Source of the DNA: Amblyornis subalaris
Lineage: Eukaryota > Chordata > Aves > Passeriformes > Ptilonorhynchidae
NCBI GenBank assembly: GCA_018881555.1
Contig: JACAXG010000012.1
Span: forward strand, 9,743,480 to 9,807,479
Length of the DNA stretch: 64,000 nucleotides
Direction: 5' to 3'
The position numbers were made by a program, and so were the translations under genes. Shown piece by piece: positions 38,401 to 51,338 of this stretch (position 1 is the first letter of the stretch; every line of letters begins with the position of its first letter). The notes under the pieces were generated by a model, which did no database searches, was not told the origin of the DNA, and worked only from the letters and a program-made list of their open reading frames with translations.

Positions 38401-41400
38401 TGATCCCTGTGCAAGTTGTGCCCTCCTTTGCTCTTTGAAGTCCAAAATAACACCTTCTTGTAAAGGAAAAAAGGGGGAAATACTTTTTTCTCATTTCAAA
38501 AAGTAATGTGGTGCCAGTGGTGTCCTGGGGCGGTTTGGCTCTCCACATGCCGCTCCTGCCTTCTGTGGCATGACAGATGCAAAAGGTCTTTTCACGTTTA
38601 CCATGGTGGCATGACAACAATGCGTGTCCCTGATTACCAGCAGTATGTCACTCCCAAGGTTATGGAGTGCAAATGGTTCTGTAGCCATAAAAAATTAATC
38701 TCTATGTTCTCTGGTTTGTCACTCTGTACATAATTTGCTGGATTAAATTTTGGTCAGGCCAGTAAAAATTAAGAATAATCCAACTGAATTTATAATTGCT
38801 TGGTCTGGTATAATGTTTAGCCAGATACAGTGCCTGCCTCCCTGTCTTTGAAATTATATATTTATTTATATGTACATATAAAAATAGACGTCTGTATAAA
38901 TGAGTGTGTTTATACATGTGTAATGAAAATGCTCCATACTCCAAAACACCTTTTTTCAAAGATGGAAAGATACCAAGAGGATCATACTGGAGGGGCAGTA
39001 ACCATGGTGGGGGGAGGAGGGGAAGGGAGAAGAGGATTATTATGAGCAGTATGGATGGAAGGGGGAGATAAATAAGGTTTTTTTCTGTCTGCGTTCCAGT
39101 TTTTGTGTGTGCCTGCACCATTTTATTTGGAGTATACTGTCATGGTAGAAATAAAAGCAAAGTTCATTTACTCAGTGGAAATGAAATAAACCCACGAAGA
39201 CTTAAACTAGCACAATGTAAAACATGCTGGCGGCATTGACCTCCTCCTGCTTTACCTTGACAAAAAAATAAATAAAAAAGGTAATGTTTCTGGAAGACAA
39301 CTAGTGCTGTGACCTCCACTAATTAATCTGCCCATCAGATCTGATTAAGCACTTTCAAATCTGGCAAATTGCCACTTTTCTTGAGACACAAATGTAAATA
39401 AATATGAAGGTGGTAAATCACAGCCCTCCAGTTAGCAGCCCTGAGCAAAGAGCAGCAGATATTGAGACTTTGAACACTCCATGCCTGATAATAAAAATGT
39501 TTTTTGTTTTTTCTGCATGGGGACGAAGCAGAGCACATCACCATCTGCTCAAACCTCTCTGATGTTGGGCAGCTCACGCACCTGCTGAAACGCCCTGTCT
39601 CCTGGATGCAGCCCCAGTCGAGCAACAGGCTCTGAGCAGGGCAGGGCAGTGCAGCCCCGGTGTGGGCTTTCCCTCATGCAGGTTAGCATGCAGGTTTGGG
39701 ACAGGATTCACACACAGAGGTTGGCTGCTGCTGGGAGAGCAACGTTCTGCAAAGCCCCCCAGAGGGGCTGTGCTTCTGCTGGGAGGTGACTTGCAGGTGT
39801 TTTCCAGAGCTGCTTTCACAGCCGACTGTCAGTTCCTTCATACCATTAGGTGAATGAGGGCAAACCCCTGCTAGAGCACCGTGGAGCACTGTCCCCATCC
39901 ACACGCACGCAGCAGCTGTGCTCCTGCTTCCCTGCTCGGGTCTGGCCTGGCCCTGCCTCAACCGGGAGCTGGACATGCACTTTAAAGTGCCTACGATGGC
40001 ACTAGTGTTACCTCTTGGTTTATAACCCTCTCCCTGCTTTGAGACCATCTGGTGTGACAGAGACTTCTAAATAATATGTATTGAAATAGGTGAAATGCTT
40101 TGATTTGATCCTTTGGTGTGAACCATAAAATTGTTTCCATGGATTGTTTGCCTCAGTGTACCATTAAGCGTTTAAGAGTTTAAATGTCTTTATTGCAAAG
40201 GACTGAATTCATTCCAGGTAAGGTGATGTTATCTTCAGTTACTCACAGCGTACTGCAAGTGAGTAACCTGTACCTAATCTGCTTGTGTACATACAATAAA
40301 AAAATAACAAATTATAGATAAAAGTGGGGTCTGACTGTTCAGGAGTTCTGACCATGCCTATAAAACAGTGAAGTCCTAAAAGTTTATAATCAGCCTTACT
40401 TTGGATTACTTTGTTACAGACAGTTAATTATAACAAAGGGCTTCAAAGTATGTGAAAAAGGAGAAGGTTAATGAAAGCGAAGGAGACAGGGCAATATGTC
40501 AAAGGCCCACTTTCTGACTGTTTAGATTTCTGAAAGCTTCCAGTATGGGAGCTGAACGATGGCTGTAAGTAACACCAAGCCCCATAGCCCCTGGTGCAGT
40601 TGATGCAGTGAAAGCTGTCTGGCTCATCTGTGGGCAGTGGTTTTCTCTGTTTCACATGGACTTTGAAAGGAAAGGTTAGCTGGAGATGCTGAGGACTGGT
40701 GATTTTGGCCCCAGAGAGGCTAGTATTGAAATCTAAGCTCTTTTAAGGCATTTAGGTCACAGTTTTCTGAGATTTAAGAGAAACAGTTTGAGGGTGGTTT
40801 AAATAAAGATCTCATATCTTCGTGTACCTGAGAAACGGCCTGGTTTTCAGAGGTGCTGAACCCACACTTGACGAGTGATTGATTGATTTCTTTACAGAAA
40901 TCCTTTTCTTTGTGTAACTGCCTCTGAAGTTTAATCTTGGGTTGTAGGTGGTGCGAAAGCCTTCTTTTTAGGAAAAGAAAAGGAGTTTTTTTCTCCCTCT
41001 GTATTACACAATAACTCTGAAATTACTTTGAGAGAGAAAAGTGATTTACAGTTTTAAAAGACTGTCCAACGATGGAGTACTTTTCCCCGCTCTGATATAC
41101 ACATGGAGCTTTGCTGGTACAGAAGTAGGGGTGCCCCACAGGTTGTAGGTGGGCTTCCTGGGGTCAGCAGGGCTCTGCTTTTCCTTGTGCATGGCCAGGC
41201 TTTCAGGTTTGTGTGTTTCTCTTCCCCAAGAAAGGTTTGCCCTTCCGTAGAGAGGAGCTGGGCACCTTGCTGCCATCACATGGTCCCCTTTGCAGGCAAT
41301 CTGTGCCTGCCACTGCTCACTTACATGTGTGTTTTCTGCATCTCTGTCACAGGAGATCACATGACCTGTGCTTTCTTGCACTGCTCCCTTTGAGCCAACA

Positions 41401-41922
41401 GCTAAAACCAAAATAGGGCAGTGCTGAAATAGGGAGATTCAAGAAGCTTACAGCAAATGTAGCTGAGTGAGTCTGCCGAGTCTGCTGCAGGAATTTACCT
41501 GCATGTCTAGTTCAAGCCAATGCAGTGTCTTGGCTGTCTTGAGGGAGCGAGTGCAGACAGAGGCCACTGGAAGGAGGGAGGGGCAATGTGTGACATAGTA
41601 GAAGTGAGTGGTTAGGTCGTGAGAGGGGCCTCCTTCAGAGGTGAGGCTGGATTGAGATATGGGCTCCTGAGCCTCCCTGTGTGGTCTCCATGATCTGTAC
41701 CCTGTATGACTGGCAGCTGCAGAGTGAATGACGTGCATTGTCACAGGCAATGCACGCACCTGGCAGATGCATTGTGGAAGCAAGTCAGTTGTGCTGATCC
41801 GCTTGGGGATGTACAGGTCTGGATGAATGCTCGACAGTGAATCTTCTCCAAAACATTGCTCTCTCTCCAGCTGGCTCCTGGGTTTCCAGGGAGTCAGCCC
41901 CACTTTACAGTTCAGAGCACAC
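35444..41922. other. noncoding DNA, no gene recognised
   Basis: No gene or clear mobile element was recognised. It contains AT-rich simple stretches near 37770-37795 and 38855-38890, and a purine-rich G-rich stretch at 39005-39060. N at 36302. Open frames, including 41448-41903 on the minus strand, start without ATG or match nothing known. Confidence 0.6.
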
Positions 41923-41960
41923 AGGGGCTTCCTGTACAGGGGCTTCCTGTACAGGGGCTT
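41923..41960. repeat. 15-bp tandem repeat, about 2.5 copies
   Basis: The unit aggggcttcctgtac occurs at 41923-41937 and 41938-41952, followed by a partial third copy to 41960. Copies are identical. The unit is a multiple of three, so three overlapping short open frames pass through it, but none looks like a gene. Confidence 0.9.
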
Positions 41961-44839
41961 GCCATATCTGTGCCATGGCAGTGGAAGGGCTGGCAGCCTG
42001 GCAGGGTGTGTGGTTCAGCTTTGATTAATATGGTAGAAAGCCCTGAGGCTTGAGAACAGCACAGCATGAGAGGGATTTTGGAGATGTTAAAAGCCCTGTC
42101 TTTGGGTCTTCCTACTCATCCAAGGCAAGTGCAGCATGTTGGGGCCATTAAACAATATCAGTTCAAAGGCTTGTGTTCCCAGGCTGAGTTTGATCCAAAA
42201 AAGTAGAAAATGCCTCTTTTATCCTTCAAACTACTCTGTGTTTTGAAAATGCTCCTGTTCTGCATTGTATTCTGTGTGGGAGATGACTCGAAGTGCACTG
42301 CAGGCTCTGAACCAATGACCTGTGAACTTCCATGCCTGGCAAGTCTTTGGTTTGATGATTGTCTGTTTTCTTGAATCATCACAAAAGGATTCCTTGGCTA
42401 GTGTACCTTCTCCTCCCATAACTTCACAATGCTCTGAGCAAATAATCCTTTCTTAAATGCAACCAAACAATAGTATCTTACACAATAGGGAGATGTTTGT
42501 TGATCCATTGATTCATGGGGAAAGCAAGCCTTGAATATATCGTACATCCTCTGTATAAAATATGTGTTATGGAATGCAGTCTGAGGCAAAATATATTATA
42601 ATCCATTAGTCTTGTAAGAATAATTAAAAAAAAAATTCCACACCAGTCTCCGCCAAACCACATAAAACTGACACCTCATGTTTCATAAATGAATTAAGCA
42701 CAGTAGAGCAATTGTCCTTGGCTGTAGGTCCATGTTCCTATGTGACAGTGCCTTCCACACAATTATTTCATCATAAAGGTGTTTACTAACATTATTTTTC
42801 TTGCAACGGTTTTTAATAACATTCTTCGGGGAACACTTAAGAGTCTTAAGAGTCTTAAATTACTAGCTTTTTTCAGACATACATATTGGTACTTGTGTTT
42901 ATGAATGCATTTGCCATTTCTTTTTGTTTGAAATGTGGATTAGTAGATTACTTGAGACTCAAAAGAGAGTAAGTATGGTTTTAGACTCTAGAGCTTATAG
43001 TAAATGAAAATCTATTTTCATGAACATCTACAGTGTTTTTGAAGTTGATTTTTTTTATGNAAGTTAAAAATGAATTGGTTCCCTTTCTGTTCACCCTGTT
43101 TGTTTTTAAATGATATCAATATGTTTGAGAATTTTCTGTATCTTCTCCCAGTTTAACGAGTACTACTACAATGACAGCTTAAATAGGATTTTTGATTTAT
43201 GAAAGGAAACATTTATTTTCCCCATGAAACCCACATTTTGGTGAAGTTCATTACCATACCCTGTAAAAGCTTTTTTTTCCCCCAAAGGCTGTATTTAGTT
43301 AAAGAAAAAAANATCTATAAATATGAAGAGTTCCACAGATTTCAAGAAGAGGAATGGAAAAGAGCTAGTAGGACCAGAGACCTCTTAACCTCTTCCTTCC
43401 AAACCTTAAGTGTTCCATAAATGCTAACACACCTTGAAAAGGGGAGGACAAGTGCTCTGTCACTGGGTTAGCTTCAGCCTGGTACCTGTAAACTTTTGTG
43501 CAGCTACCTCAGGGCAAAATGCTGCCGCTCCTACTCTTCTCTTCATGGAGGCTGCTTGTTCATGCTGAAAATCTCCAGCACTGTCGTCTCTGTAAGTCAC
43601 GCCAGTCTGTGTGCAGCATCATTTATTGCACCTACTCTTTCCTGAACCTAGCTCTTCGAGAGAGACAGAGAGCACCAGCTGGGCTTCAGTGGGGAAAAAC
43701 TTGAAGCCCTTATTGGCTCTTGAGAATGAATTTACCTTAATATGGATTTTCTTTCTCTTTCTTTGCCTTTTCTACTTGCCCTTTTATACCATTTTCACAA
43801 AATTCTCATAAATTCAAATTTATGTTATGGAAAAAAAATATCCAGACTCAGTGCCAGTGATATGGAAGTCAAAAACATGCTTAAGAATCAGAAAAAATAT
43901 TACAAGTAGGTATAAATTTTACTTTGTGTGGCACAAAAAGCCATACTAAAGATCAGTTATCAATGTCAAAGTTTCAGGTTATTATTTACATAAGTCATTT
44001 GCTTAATGGTTGAAAAGAGAGCAAAAATTATTAAAGTTTTTTTCTTTCTCTAAATATGCATGTTTTTCTTGCACTAAAACAACAACAAAAATCTTTAGGA
44101 ACTCAAGAAATAAAGAGTAAGAGATAAACTCTCTTCTTGTTTGCACCTGCCAAGCCACACAGAAGTCAGCAAGCTGGTATGGGTGTAAACCCAGAGAAAA
44201 TGTCAATCTTCGCCTTTTCTGCTGTAGAGCTCACGTGTGCTGCTTGAGAGGAGGACTGAGGATCTCAAGCCACAAAAGTCTGAATCTGATTTCCTGGGTC
44301 TGGATGCTCTGGCCTGTCAGACTGGGTGAGCATTTGGCAGCTCTGAGTTTGACAAGAGCCCCAGAATGCTTTGGAATTCAGAGAAGGATTTCAATGGCTA
44401 AATATTAATTTTGAGCCTAAGATGATCTTCTGCTTGTGTAAAATTTGGTTGTATCAATGTTTAGATAGCCATTTCTGTTTTGTTGGCTTTTTCTAAAATT
44501 TGAATTTCTTGCCAGTTTTGGATATGGTTGGTAGATCAGACCCTAGCTGCCCTCCAAAATACATGATCACTTGCCTCTGGCTTCTCGAAATCAAGTAGTT
44601 TGTCTTTCTAAGAGGAAAAACCTTCTTCTCCCACTGAAGTGCACATGCAAATGAAAGTTGGAGTTCACGCACGGCTACAGACATGATTTGGTACTGAGCT
44701 GGGATGGTTCATAGTACAGGTCTATGATGGATTTGAAGAATGAAGGGAGCAATACTCAGATATTTGAGTCTGAAGCTCAGGAGATACGGAGATTTTAAGG
44801 CAAAACCTCTTCTTCTTCCCTAGATGTTATCTTTTTCAG
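41961..44839. other. noncoding DNA, no gene recognised
   Basis: No gene was recognised. A 9-bp direct repeat ttaagagtc lies at 42837-42854. Ns occur at 43060 and 43312, both within or beside homopolymer runs, which suggests base-calling difficulty there. The last 40 bases form a pyrimidine-rich tract leading into the exon candidate at 44840. Confidence 0.6.
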
Positions 44840-45028
44840 AAATCATANGAGGAAAAACAATTGGTAAACTTCATTATCTACGAATTGCCTTCTTCGCCTG
44901 AAGAAGGTTTCTGGTGTTCAGCCAGTCTCCTATGGTGCTTGGCCTTGAAAATATGTAGCAGTTGGAAGTCTTATGTAGTGGTTTTTGGAAAACTTTTCAA
45001 TATGACATTTCAATTCCTTAAAGTCAAG
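44840..45028 (+). other. candidate 189-nt exon, unknown gene
   Basis: A pyrimidine-rich region (cctcttcttcttccctag, then ctttttcag) ends in CAG at 44837-44839. A strong donor AAG|GTAAGA lies at 45028/45029. Between them are 189 nt (63 codons), phase 0 at both ends, open in only one frame. The third codon is TAN (N at 44848), so it is Tyr or a stop depending on the ambiguous base. The predicted peptide has a hydrophobic Cys/Trp/Leu-rich middle (about residues 27-39) that could be a short membrane segment, but I recognise no family. The splice signals are seen directly; exon identity is inference. Confidence 0.22.
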
Positions 45029-47529
45029 GTAAGAGAACACTTTTTTTAATGATCAAGTCATGCAACTCCCAAGTGATACTAATGCTGGGTGAAAATAGAA
45101 ATGGAGGCAGAGAAGTGGCTTTTGTTAAGCATGTTGGTAGGAAGAATTGCCATATGCCCATGTCCATACCCAGGGCTGGTTCCCATGCAGAGGGGACTCT
45201 CCTTATCTCAGAAAAATAACTGTGTGATAAATGGGAACGTGTGAGGTTCTATTTGGTGGGACATAAGTGCTGTCTGAGATAGTTAATGGATCAGGTTGAA
45301 CTGCTTGGCATGTATTATTCACTGCAGTCTAACTTTGAGTTTTGGCACCACAGTACAGTAGCAGCTTTTACACAGTGAACAAGAGAAAAAGTGTGTCTGA
45401 ATTTTTCCATGAGCAGTCAAAAGCCTTTGTGTCTGAAACTCGCACAGAGATACTAATTCAGAAGAACTTTGGCATTGATTAAACAGGTCACATCTGATGT
45501 ATTATGCATAAATGAGCATAAAAAGTGCTAGTCNTCAAAAATAAAGCAAATATCGCGAGGTGATATACATTTCTTTCTGAAAACCAGCAGTCACTTGGAC
45601 TCAACAAAGAGTAATTAATACAATTTTAAAAGATACGCTATATAATTCCATGAATATTTAAGGCTAGGATGAAATAATACCCTATATTGGTCTTGAACCA
45701 CAATGAATAATATAATTATTTTTACTTTGCAAGAGGTCACAACAAATGTTTGAGATTTAAGCTGTCATAGCTACAAATTTAGCAGAAAGTAGGCATTTAA
45801 TGATAGATTTCATTGCTGTGGTTTAGGTTTTATTTTGAATGTTTGTTTTGTCTTAAAAACACTAATGCTAAAATGTTGTCTCAAATCTTTATTTTCAAAT
45901 TACTTATTATATCGCCATAAATTACAGGGTGTAGTAAAAGCCAGATTTAAAAGCAGGCATACTTTACTTTCTCATATTGCTAAAAATAGTGCAATGCTTA
46001 TGAAACACGAATCATCATTAAAAAAGTTCTTTTTATACAACTGAAGTTGCCAGTGCTGAACTAGCGGCTTTCCTCCAAGTGGCACAACGGACTGCTCCAA
46101 ATTTAGGTCTGTAATGGTAGAGGTTAACTTTAGGAAGTCCGAGTAAAACTGTAATCTATAATTCTACCACAATTACAATGTTTTCTCTCAAATGATAGTG
46201 AAGTCCCTGGGGTGAATGCTAGCAAATACCTTGTAAAGATGTTCTTCTGGCTTTTATTGTTTTGATGCTTTTGCAATTTCAGCACATGTTCCTAGATTTG
46301 TCAGGAGACCTGGGCTGTGCCTGTTCAGAGGCTGTGGGCTGCAGTCGGCTCTCAGCACTCAGCCAGACGCAAAGGGTGGAGCACGTAGTTGATAGCGAAG
46401 AGATGCATATGCCACGTTGACAAGATGATGGGTAAACACAGCTCAAGGGACACTTGTTAAACTCAACATAGCCAAAAATGAGTCTTTTTCATGATATTTT
46501 TAGAAGGCTTCAGCCTAGGGAAAACATTCACCTGTGTGACCTGAGGAAAAGTCTAAAGAACTGGTTGCTATTTAGCCATCAAAAAAACCATATGTGCATC
46601 TTTTTCAGATGCCCTGATCAGTTCTTTCCTTCCAGGCATATTTTTGGAAGACTCGCACGTCTCCCTCTGTGAATCACAGTATCCTGCTGGCTTGTCAGAA
46701 TGAGGTGGGACCAACACGCGTCAGCCCTGAACCTAGATTGTATCTAATAGGTGTGACGTGAGGGCTGCCAGCAGCCAGTGCTCCTTTGCCAGGCCACGGA
46801 GGGAACTCTGCATTACTGCTGCAAGTGCTGCTGCTTGTTCCCTCAGCTCACGGTACGGTCTCTGTAGGGACAAGCCTGAAGGATGTCACCATTATAATGT
46901 TGCCTCTGCGTGGAAGTGAAAGGAGCTGGGTGCCTGCCAGCATTTAAACGAAAAAGCTCCGGTGTGAGCAGCCTGACTCCGTAGAAGCAGGGGTATGTAG
47001 GTAGCAATCCCGCTGGGAAGCAGTGGGGCGGGGGGCTGTCAGCCATCGGGGTTTGGCCCAGACAATGCAAAGGTTCAGAATCAGGGGTGTTGCAGGCAGG
47101 TGTGTTGTCAGGGGAAGGCTCCCTGGGCAGCATGAGGCACTGACAGCCTGGCTGGGGAGAGCTGCAGAGGGACGCAGTGTGGGGCCACCTGCCTGTGCCA
47201 GGGTGCAGAGGAATAGCTCTGGTGAAATGGGATTTCTGAGCAGGCATTTAATAACGAGTTCATGAAAGCATACCCAAAATAAATGAAAACGTAGCGGAAA
47301 TCTTTCTTAGCTAACTCCACCAAAGCTTTTGGCCTAATGTGCTGCAGGCGTTAGCACAGCAAGTAGGTGGCCTGTGCTGCTGCCCATACTCTGTCAGGAA
47401 GACAAAGAATCTGGGAGAAGCATCAATCTGTTTCTCTTCACAGGGCTGTCTCTTCCCCCCTTTGTCAGTCAAAGGTGTCAATGTCTCTCCCCTCTATCCT
47501 CCCCCCTCCCTGAGTTGAGTAGTGTCAGT
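45029..47529. other. noncoding DNA with AT-rich motif-dense block
   Basis: No gene was recognised. 45480-46040 is AT-rich and contains several TAAT/ATTA homeodomain-type cores and a POU-like ATGCATAAATGA at about 45504. This composition is seen in developmental enhancers, but it is not proof. 46.7-47.2 kb is GC-richer with overlapping short frames on both strands. N at 45534. Confidence 0.55.
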
Positions 47530-47785
47530 CATTCCTGTTTTTTTCTTTTTATTAATGATTTTGCAAGGCTATGTCATTACTGTGCTATACATTTTTATAC
47601 AGATGGCACGACTGTGCATTTTAATGGCAAATCTGTTTCTCACATAACGCCTGAACTGCAAAAAGACTTTGACAGACTGGTTCAAGGAAAACAAACTGGT
47701 TTTAAATGTAGCAAAAACTAAAACAATGCCTTTTGGCTCTCCTAATCATCTGAACTCAAAGGATGATTTTATTTGAAAGTCAGAA
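47530..47785 (+). mobile_element. non-LTR reverse-transcriptase fragment (not CR1-like)
   Basis: A decayed piece of a LINE reverse transcriptase. In one frame it shows the segment before the catalytic box (Phe-Ile-Asn-Asp at about 47548-47559). The catalytic box follows at 47596-47607, as Tyr-Thr-Asp-Gly where Tyr-Ala-Asp-Asp is expected; the second Asp is Gly, so it is inactive. Next is the Leu-Gln-Lys-Asp-Phe-Asp stretch at about 47653-47673. At about 47677 the frame shifts by one, and the continuation reads Trp-Phe-Lys-Glu-Asn-Lys and then the hallmark Leu-Asn-Val-x-Lys-Thr-Lys-x-Met-x-Phe-Gly, ending near 47737. A stop follows at about 47775. The Lys-Thr-Lys motif and its spacing differ from CR1 and suggest an L2, Rex or related clade, but the subfamily is uncertain. 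The flanks are too diverged to extend. Confidence 0.78.
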
Positions 47786-50700
47786 ATCTTAAGGAGTGGA
47801 CCAAACTTGTGTGTTGAAAGCAAGCCAGAGGAAAAAGAGGTTCATCATTCATGGGCTGCATGCTTTGTTTAGCAAGACACAGAGGATTCATCCTTGATCC
47901 TCAGCCTGTGTTTGACCAGAACTGAATTTGGCCTCTAACTCTGGAGACTTCTGGACTCTGCAAGGTTTTGAATTTCAGGAAGAACTGAGGTATTAAGCTT
48001 ATAAATGTGAAGAGTAGAATGCAGGGGGGTAAGAAAGCAGAAAGTGAAAAATATATGTATGTTAAATACCACTAAAAACAAAGAGCAGAATACATATTTG
48101 TCCTTTTTTTGGATAAGCTTATTTCTTCTTTGATCATCTTCTTTGCATTTTATGTTATTTTAGGCCTATAGAAGTACAAACAGTTCTCAGTGGTCTTATC
48201 ATCACTGTTGTCTGAAGTAACAGTTTCTGTTTATGTCTCTATCCATGTATATGCTTAATATCTTACCTTGCAGTTGCTATCTGGATACAGTTCACAGTGG
48301 CCCTGATCCTTCATTGGCTTCTGTGCTGTGTAGTTAATGGTCTCTGCTCTGCTCCAAGGAATTCATTTACGTGAACTGGCTGAGCTCAGTAGAAAGGTGT
48401 GCTGGCATCTTACAGCCCTTGCATGTCTGAATTTTCACATCTTTGATACCCTTATTTTCCAAACTCAAAGGACTTGACAGTTCATTGCTTTGACACTCAC
48501 AGTGAATAAAGCTCCGTGGCTCTCTTGGAAAGGATGACCAGGAGAAAAAGGAGGCAGAATTCATTCTTATTACCACTGCAAACGCAAAAATTTTCTGAGG
48601 GCCCCAAACAGCAGAAAATTCTCTCATGTCATTGGTTGTGTTCCTGCGTATGTTAACTATAGTGAAGCATAAACATAGTAATTTTTGGAAGTCTATGAAT
48701 ATTAGCTTCAACAACATTTGAGGAGCTAGGAAAAATGAGATGGGAAGCATAGACAGACCTAGCTGCTATTATTGACATCTTAGGTTCTTGAAGCAACCCA
48801 AAAGTCCCCCTGTAAGTAAGAGGGATCACTCAGTGCTACTGATGCTCTGAGATACCGGAAAGAGAATATCATGTACAAGTATTCCCCAAATTTTCAATAG
48901 AAATCAGGATTTTCTGCTGTTGTTCTTCATGTCCTGGAAAGACACATCAGTGTTCAGATTTGGCTCCCAGGACATTCTCCTTTTTTGTAGCCTGACTGTA
49001 AACATTTGGGTTTTGGTAGGTGAGTGCTTCAATAACATCGCAAAAATTGAGGATGGGGAAAAGCACTTGTTGGAGTATGTGCTTCCTCTTTCTTCTTCTA
49101 GGCTTAATGTTGCACTAGCATTAGACTGAAATCACATGGTTGTTGACCACAGCTGCATTTTATATCCACTTCTGCAGCATGTGTAGGACTACAAACATAA
49201 ATTATTGGAGAGTTGTTTCAAGAACAACAGTGTATACAATTAAAAAAGCATCATTTACAGCATTCTTTCATGACAAAGTGTTATGTCACTTTTGTTTCAT
49301 CATAAATAAAAGGGGCGTTGGATAAATTCTTGGCATGATGAGAAAGCTGCCAAACATGAATGTGGCTTGAATTTATGACAAATCTTTTTTTTTAATTTAT
49401 CATGCTATATTTGTGTGCTGTAACTATAACTCCCCACCCTAAAACTGTGGCAGGTGAAAACCATTGCACTGAGACATCACAATCCTAATTTTTTTAAAAG
49501 GTATCTCAAATTTTTTTCCCCTGAAATATTTTTTCCTTCCTGAAGACTGTTCTCCAGTACTGTTGCCTGTTTTTTTCTAATTTGAGTGCTCCATCAGGCT
49601 TCCAGTACTGTTAGTTAACAGCTGGTTAACTCGGACAAGGTCACAGGTAGATGTAGACACAGGTAAGCTTTTCAAACCCGTCCTTAATGACTCTTGGTGG
49701 TAGCATTACAGGACTGTAAGAGTTTAGCCAGTATCTTGCTTTCTTTTGAAATTTTCACTCTTTATTCCTTAGCTCTTGTGAACATACTTGTCCAGATGCT
49801 TGCCCAAGTGGATTTGTACTTGACGTAAAAAGATGAGCACAGGCTAGCAGGTCGAGCCGTGGCAGAATGCCGATTAATGACTGCCTTCCTGGTGACAAGG
49901 AGGCACAACATCTCTTACAGAGGGAGATACAGAGTGTCTGTGGGGGCAGGGGTGGGGTCAACTGGGTAACAGCCACTGACTCTGAAAGGAGCTGAGAGAA
50001 GGTGGTGAGCAAAGCTCATTTTTCGTGGGCATTTTAACAGGACTGGTTGGTACTAAAATAGTTTAGTGTAGGAACTGGAAAATTTGCAAAGGCTTCTGTC
50101 TTTATGCATCAAGACAGTAAAAGACTCTAATCCATCCCCTATCTTTGCCCAGAAGGTAGTGGCATTTGAGGTATAATAATTTATTTACTATCAATTCACT
50201 GTTTCTCTAGCAGGTAACCACTTACTTGGTGAAATGTCCCTGAGCACATAGGGCACATTGTGATTATTTGATGATGTTTCCTACACATTTTATTGAGACT
50301 GTGCCTTGCTAGTTGTTTCTCAGTGGAAGTGTAAGTAGTTTTGCTTGCTGTGGGACTGTCACCTTCTATTTGAGATGAAGATAGGATTTCAGTCCAACAA
50401 TACATTTCTTGGGTCAAATACCTATGAAAGCGTCCAGGCCAAAGGGAATCATAGTGGGATTTGTTGCAACTCTCTCTTGAGAACTGTCCATCAGTCTGCC
50501 TGAGCACCTACCCTGGGTGCAGCAGGGCTCCTTTCTAGACCAAATCTTGGATTTTCTCTTTGTAGAAATCAGATGTAGGGCACTGGGGCAATAATGAGTC
50601 CTCACCCCGGGATGCAGGCAAATGTGGCCAAGAGCTCAGCTCCTGGCTGAGCATGGTCACTGCTGCTCCCCATAAATGTGGCAATCGCAGAAGGGAAACC

Positions 50701-51313
50701 CCTGGAGGAAATCCACATTTTGGCCATGGAATTCATTCCTGGAGTAACACTTGCGAGACATCCTACTTCCTATGCCAAACAGCAGCAAAGCTGTTATTCA
50801 CAAGATAAGATATGTTTCCCCTTTTTATTAACAGTGCATTAGGAGAACTAATTAGCAGCACCTTAGAGATTTCCCTTCTGGGAATCCAGGCTGTAAATAT
50901 CTTCACTGCTCAGCAAGGAGCTCTGTGGAGTGGGACTGTAGAGGAGATGCTACAGCTGGTTAAACAATGCAGCCTCTATGTGGGTGTCTGTAAGATTAAG
51001 GGAAGCTATAAAGCCACTTCACTGAAAAGTGGTTGTAATTTTTCATCAAAACATTTTTTAATTGAAAAAAATGGCTTTGATTTGCTGGAAAAAATTATGT
51101 GGCAAGCTTCTGCTTTGGTTTAATTTTTCTCCTTTCCTTCTGTTAGAAAACCAAAATAATTTCACTTTTATCAGCAGGAAAAAAGCAAATGGATTGGAAG
51201 GATGTGGGTAGGAAGAAAACAGTGATTTTTGCACTATTTGGCTTCAGAAATGGACTCCTACATTTCCATTTGTTTAGTAAAGATGCAAGTAAGAAATTAC
51301 AAACAAAGCCTTG
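47786..51313. other. noncoding DNA, no gene recognised
   Basis: No gene was recognised. The first 200 bases may be further decayed LINE sequence. The minus-strand open frame at 48367-48750 (127 codons) matches nothing known. A short acceptor-donor pair at 48991-49019 was considered and not accepted. Confidence 0.6.
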
Positions 51314-51332
51314 GTGTGTGTGTGTGTGTGTG
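51314..51332. repeat. (GT)9 microsatellite
   Basis: Nine GT units plus a terminal G, uninterrupted. It is the only dinucleotide microsatellite of note in the window and is followed a few bases later by an 8-bp hairpin (51339-51359). Confidence 0.95.
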
Positions 51333-51338
51333 ATTTTG

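Noticed and set aside
41448..41903. 151-codon minus-strand open frame
   Set aside because: It begins on a non-ATG codon, has no family resemblance, and overlaps plus-strand frames.
48991..49019. 29-nt acceptor-donor pair (tccttttttgtag ... GTGAGT)
   Set aside because: The signals are good, but the exon would end in its own TAG motif, the length is out of phase, and such pairs are expected by chance a few times per window.
49558..49662. 105-nt segment between a pyrimidine-rich acceptor and CAG|GTAAGC
   Set aside because: All three frames carry stops, so it cannot be an internal coding exon. A noncoding exon cannot be shown from sequence alone.
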